Assembly: GCA_037039925.1 (NCBI GenBank)
Contig: JAXRKP010000349.1
Location: 182,501 to 246,500 of the forward strand
Source of the DNA: Doris montereyensis
Taxonomy: Eukaryota; Mollusca; Gastropoda; Nudibranchia; Dorididae
Reading direction: 5' to 3'
DNA: 64,000 bases
Under the pieces are notes generated by a model. That model searched no databases, was not told where the DNA came from, and worked only from the letters and a program-made list of their open reading frames with translations. Made by a program: the position numbers and the translations under genes. Position 1 is the stretch's first letter. Each line of letters opens with the position of its first letter. Positions 62,045 to 64,000 of this stretch are shown piece after piece.

Positions 62045-64000
62045 GATCCTGCATTCTTTCTTTCTTTATCAGTTCCCATTCTACCTTTCGGTGTATGGGT
62101 TCAGATGCCCGAGATGATCTTTCTCCAGGAGGCCATGTCCTGCATTTTCTGTTTCCTTCCAAAAAAGTTAAATTTCTATACTTCAATGCCTCTTTTATAT
62201 CTTCTTCCCACTTTCTCCGAGGTCTGCCTTTTGGTCTTTTACCTTGGGCTTTAGCACTGTATACTGATTTAGCTTTTCTATTGTCAATCATTCTGTTTAC
62301 ATGCCCAAACCATCTCAATTGATTTATTCCTATCTTAGTTTTTATGCCGTCTGTTTGATCTCTTACTGTTGTGTTTCTGATTTTGTCTCTTTTAGTTTTC
62401 CCTACTACTCTTCTTAGATATTTCATTTCAGCTGCCTGTACTCTACTGTATTCTCTACTGTCTTAGGTCCAGGTTTCGCTGCCATAGAGGAGAGTAGGAC
62501 AATAAACTGTATTGTATATTGCCATTTGGTTTTTTGTTGACAATTCTTGCTTACCTACAAATGCCTTTCCTAGATGGTTATATATTGCACTTGTCTTTTT
62601 GATTCTCTGGCTGATTTCTTCTCTTAGTTTTCCCTCTGAGTTAATCATTACTCCTAGGTAGTTAATGTAATGACACAAGATAATATGAAAGCCCCATGGA
62701 ACAAAGATGAGACAAACACGAGGAGCGTAGTTAGCTCGGTTGGTAGCACGCTTTTTTCATGGCGAGGCGATGGGTGCCGACGCAGAGGTCACGGGTTTGA
62801 TCCCCATGGTGGCCCGGATTTTTTTCTGTCTATTCCTTGTGTTTGTTTCGTCTTTGTTCTATGGGGCTTTCATATTATCTTGTGTCATTACATTAACTTC
62901 CGACATGCCCCTTGCCTCACTGTTTGTCTTTTTCTAGGTAATTGTATCTTTGAACTTGTTCCAAATTCTCCCTGGCCAATTTAAGGTTTTGTGTTTTAGC
63001 TTCCCTAGTTACTAGCATTGTTTTGGTTTTCTTTGCATATACTCTCATTTCTCTTTTATTTAGTTCATTGTTCATAATGTTGATATTTGACTGAAGGTCA
63101 CTTTCTGATTTTCCAAACAGAACTAAATTATCGGCAAATGAAAGCATTGTCTTTAAGGAGCGCCATAGTTTGTCCCTCCTCACAGTGTCAAATGCCTTTT
63201 CTGTCAATAAAACACAGGTGCAAGTCAACAAATATTTATATTATTTGTCTAATTGTAAATAAGTGGTCTTGTACACTTCTTCCTGGTCTAAATCCACTCT
63301 GATGCTCTTCAATCTGATCCTCTACTCTTTTCCTTAATCTCATTTCCAGTATCCTGGGATATACTTTCCCTGGAATGCTAAGTAGTGATATCCCTCTATA
63401 GTTTGATCATTCCATAGTTGATCCTTTCTTATGTATTGGTACTACTGTTAACTTCCATGCTTGTTGGCACATTGCATGTAGTAGTTTGTCTGCCTCTCTC
63501 CCTTGGTTTTTAATCATTTCTGGATAAAGTTGATTTGCTCCTGGGGCTTTTCCTAATTTCACTTTTCTTATAGCTGTTTGGATTTCTTCCATTGATATAT
63601 CTACATCTTCAGCTGTCTCCTTTGGATTACTTGTTACTCTTACTAATTGATCATTACTCTTTGTGTCATACGTTCTGGAGGGATTATGTTATTGTTGAAA
63701 ATGCTTTCTCCATATTTCCATGATTTCGCTGTCTTCTTTCATTATTTCTCCTTTGGCACTCTTAATTTGTCGTATTGGCATGCTTTAGTCTTTCTCATGC
63801 TCTTCATTGCCCCCAGAACAGCTTTTGATTTCCTTGATAGCTTTCTTGAAGTCTTTGTCCAAACTCTTACCATTGTTCCTGTTTTGCTTTCCTAACTTCC
63901 TCTTTGGCGATAGTTCTTTTATTCACGTAATCTATCCTATCCTCTGGTCTCTTTGTTTGCAAGTATTTCTTCCAGGCATCCTTCTTTTCTTTGATCTTAG
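62045..64000 (-). mobile_element. decayed non-LTR retrotransposon (LINE) reverse transcriptase, 5' part outside the window
   Basis: Read on the minus strand, the order is a basic region before the RT (KKDAWKKYLQTKRPEDR), AIRKVKLGKAPGANQLYPEM, VVPIHKKGS, SNYRGISLLSIPGKVYPRIL, EEHQSGFRPGRSVQDHLF, KAFDTVRRDKLW, FADNLVLFGKSESDL, VQRYNYL|GVMINSEGKL and the C-terminal QLRWFGHVNRMIDN with GKRPKGRPRRKWEEDIKEAL. These are hallmarks of LINE reverse transcriptases. It is dead: a stop replaces the Cys before SNYRG (63407-63409), there is a frameshift before KAFDTV, and the segment between RRDKLW and FADN is deleted. The catalytic box reads FADN instead of YADD, and another element is inserted at 62664-62933. 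Confidence 0.9.
62664..62933 (+). mobile_element. TIR element with tRNA-like core (copy 4), inserted in the LINE
   Basis: A 270-bp insertion flanked by CTAGGTAGTT (62654-62663) and CTAGGTAATT (62934-62943), a 10-bp target duplication with one change. Removing it restores the LINE reading RYNYL-GVMINSEG. The left arm (ATGACACAAGATAATATGAA, AGCCCCATGGAACAAAGA) is nearly the exact complement of the right arm at 62840-62895. The core has an A-box TAGCTCGGTTGGTAGCACGC (62732-62751) and a B-box GGGTTTGATCCCC (62793-62805). The outer TIR is present only on the right (GACATGCCCCTTGCCTCACT, GTTTGTCTTTTT). Confidence 0.88.

Overview
The window looks like nuclear DNA of a marine invertebrate. Small exons (75-644 bp) with GT/AG borders are separated by long introns, tRNA-derived SINEs and LINE remnants are scattered throughout, and microsatellites are very abundant. 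There are no operons or bacterial-type genes. Echinoderm, hemichordate or mollusc all seem possible; the sequence alone does not decide.

One gene explains essentially all convincing coding sequence. It runs on the + strand from about 10.49 kb to beyond 61.67 kb. I find 12 exons: 10487-10685, 12874-12962, 15089-15325, 34537-34787, 38214-38313, 45708-45793, 47635-47715, 49457-49531, 50451-50533, 51594-51729, 60395-61038 and 61513-61665. Splice phases match at every junction except 15325 to 34537, which needs one more exon of length 3n+1. A candidate at 34342-34420 fits exactly. With it, the model is 734 codons and still open at its 3' end. The product is a Ser/Pro-rich, low-complexity protein that becomes acidic and then forms an E/K/R-rich coiled coil. 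I do not recognise its family.

The introns are extraordinary. Roughly 60% of the window is tandem repeat, and almost every long intron carries its own private array. Examples are 1.75 kb of (CT)n, a 13-bp array, a CCACT-based satellite (3.7 kb), a 40-bp satellite (7.3 kb), a 23-bp satellite with higher-order structure (7.2 kb) and a 12/27-bp array (8.3 kb). Upstream of the first exon found are 52-, 56- and 33-bp arrays (0.4-8.4 kb). The long open frames in the window lie in these arrays and are composition artefacts.

Interspersed elements include two tRNA-derived SINE families, a short retroposon tail family (R3) with nine copies, and small foldback elements. A further family, with terminal inverted repeats around a tRNA-like core, has one copy inserted with a 10-bp target duplication into a decayed LINE reverse transcriptase (minus strand, 62.04-64.0 kb, running off the window).
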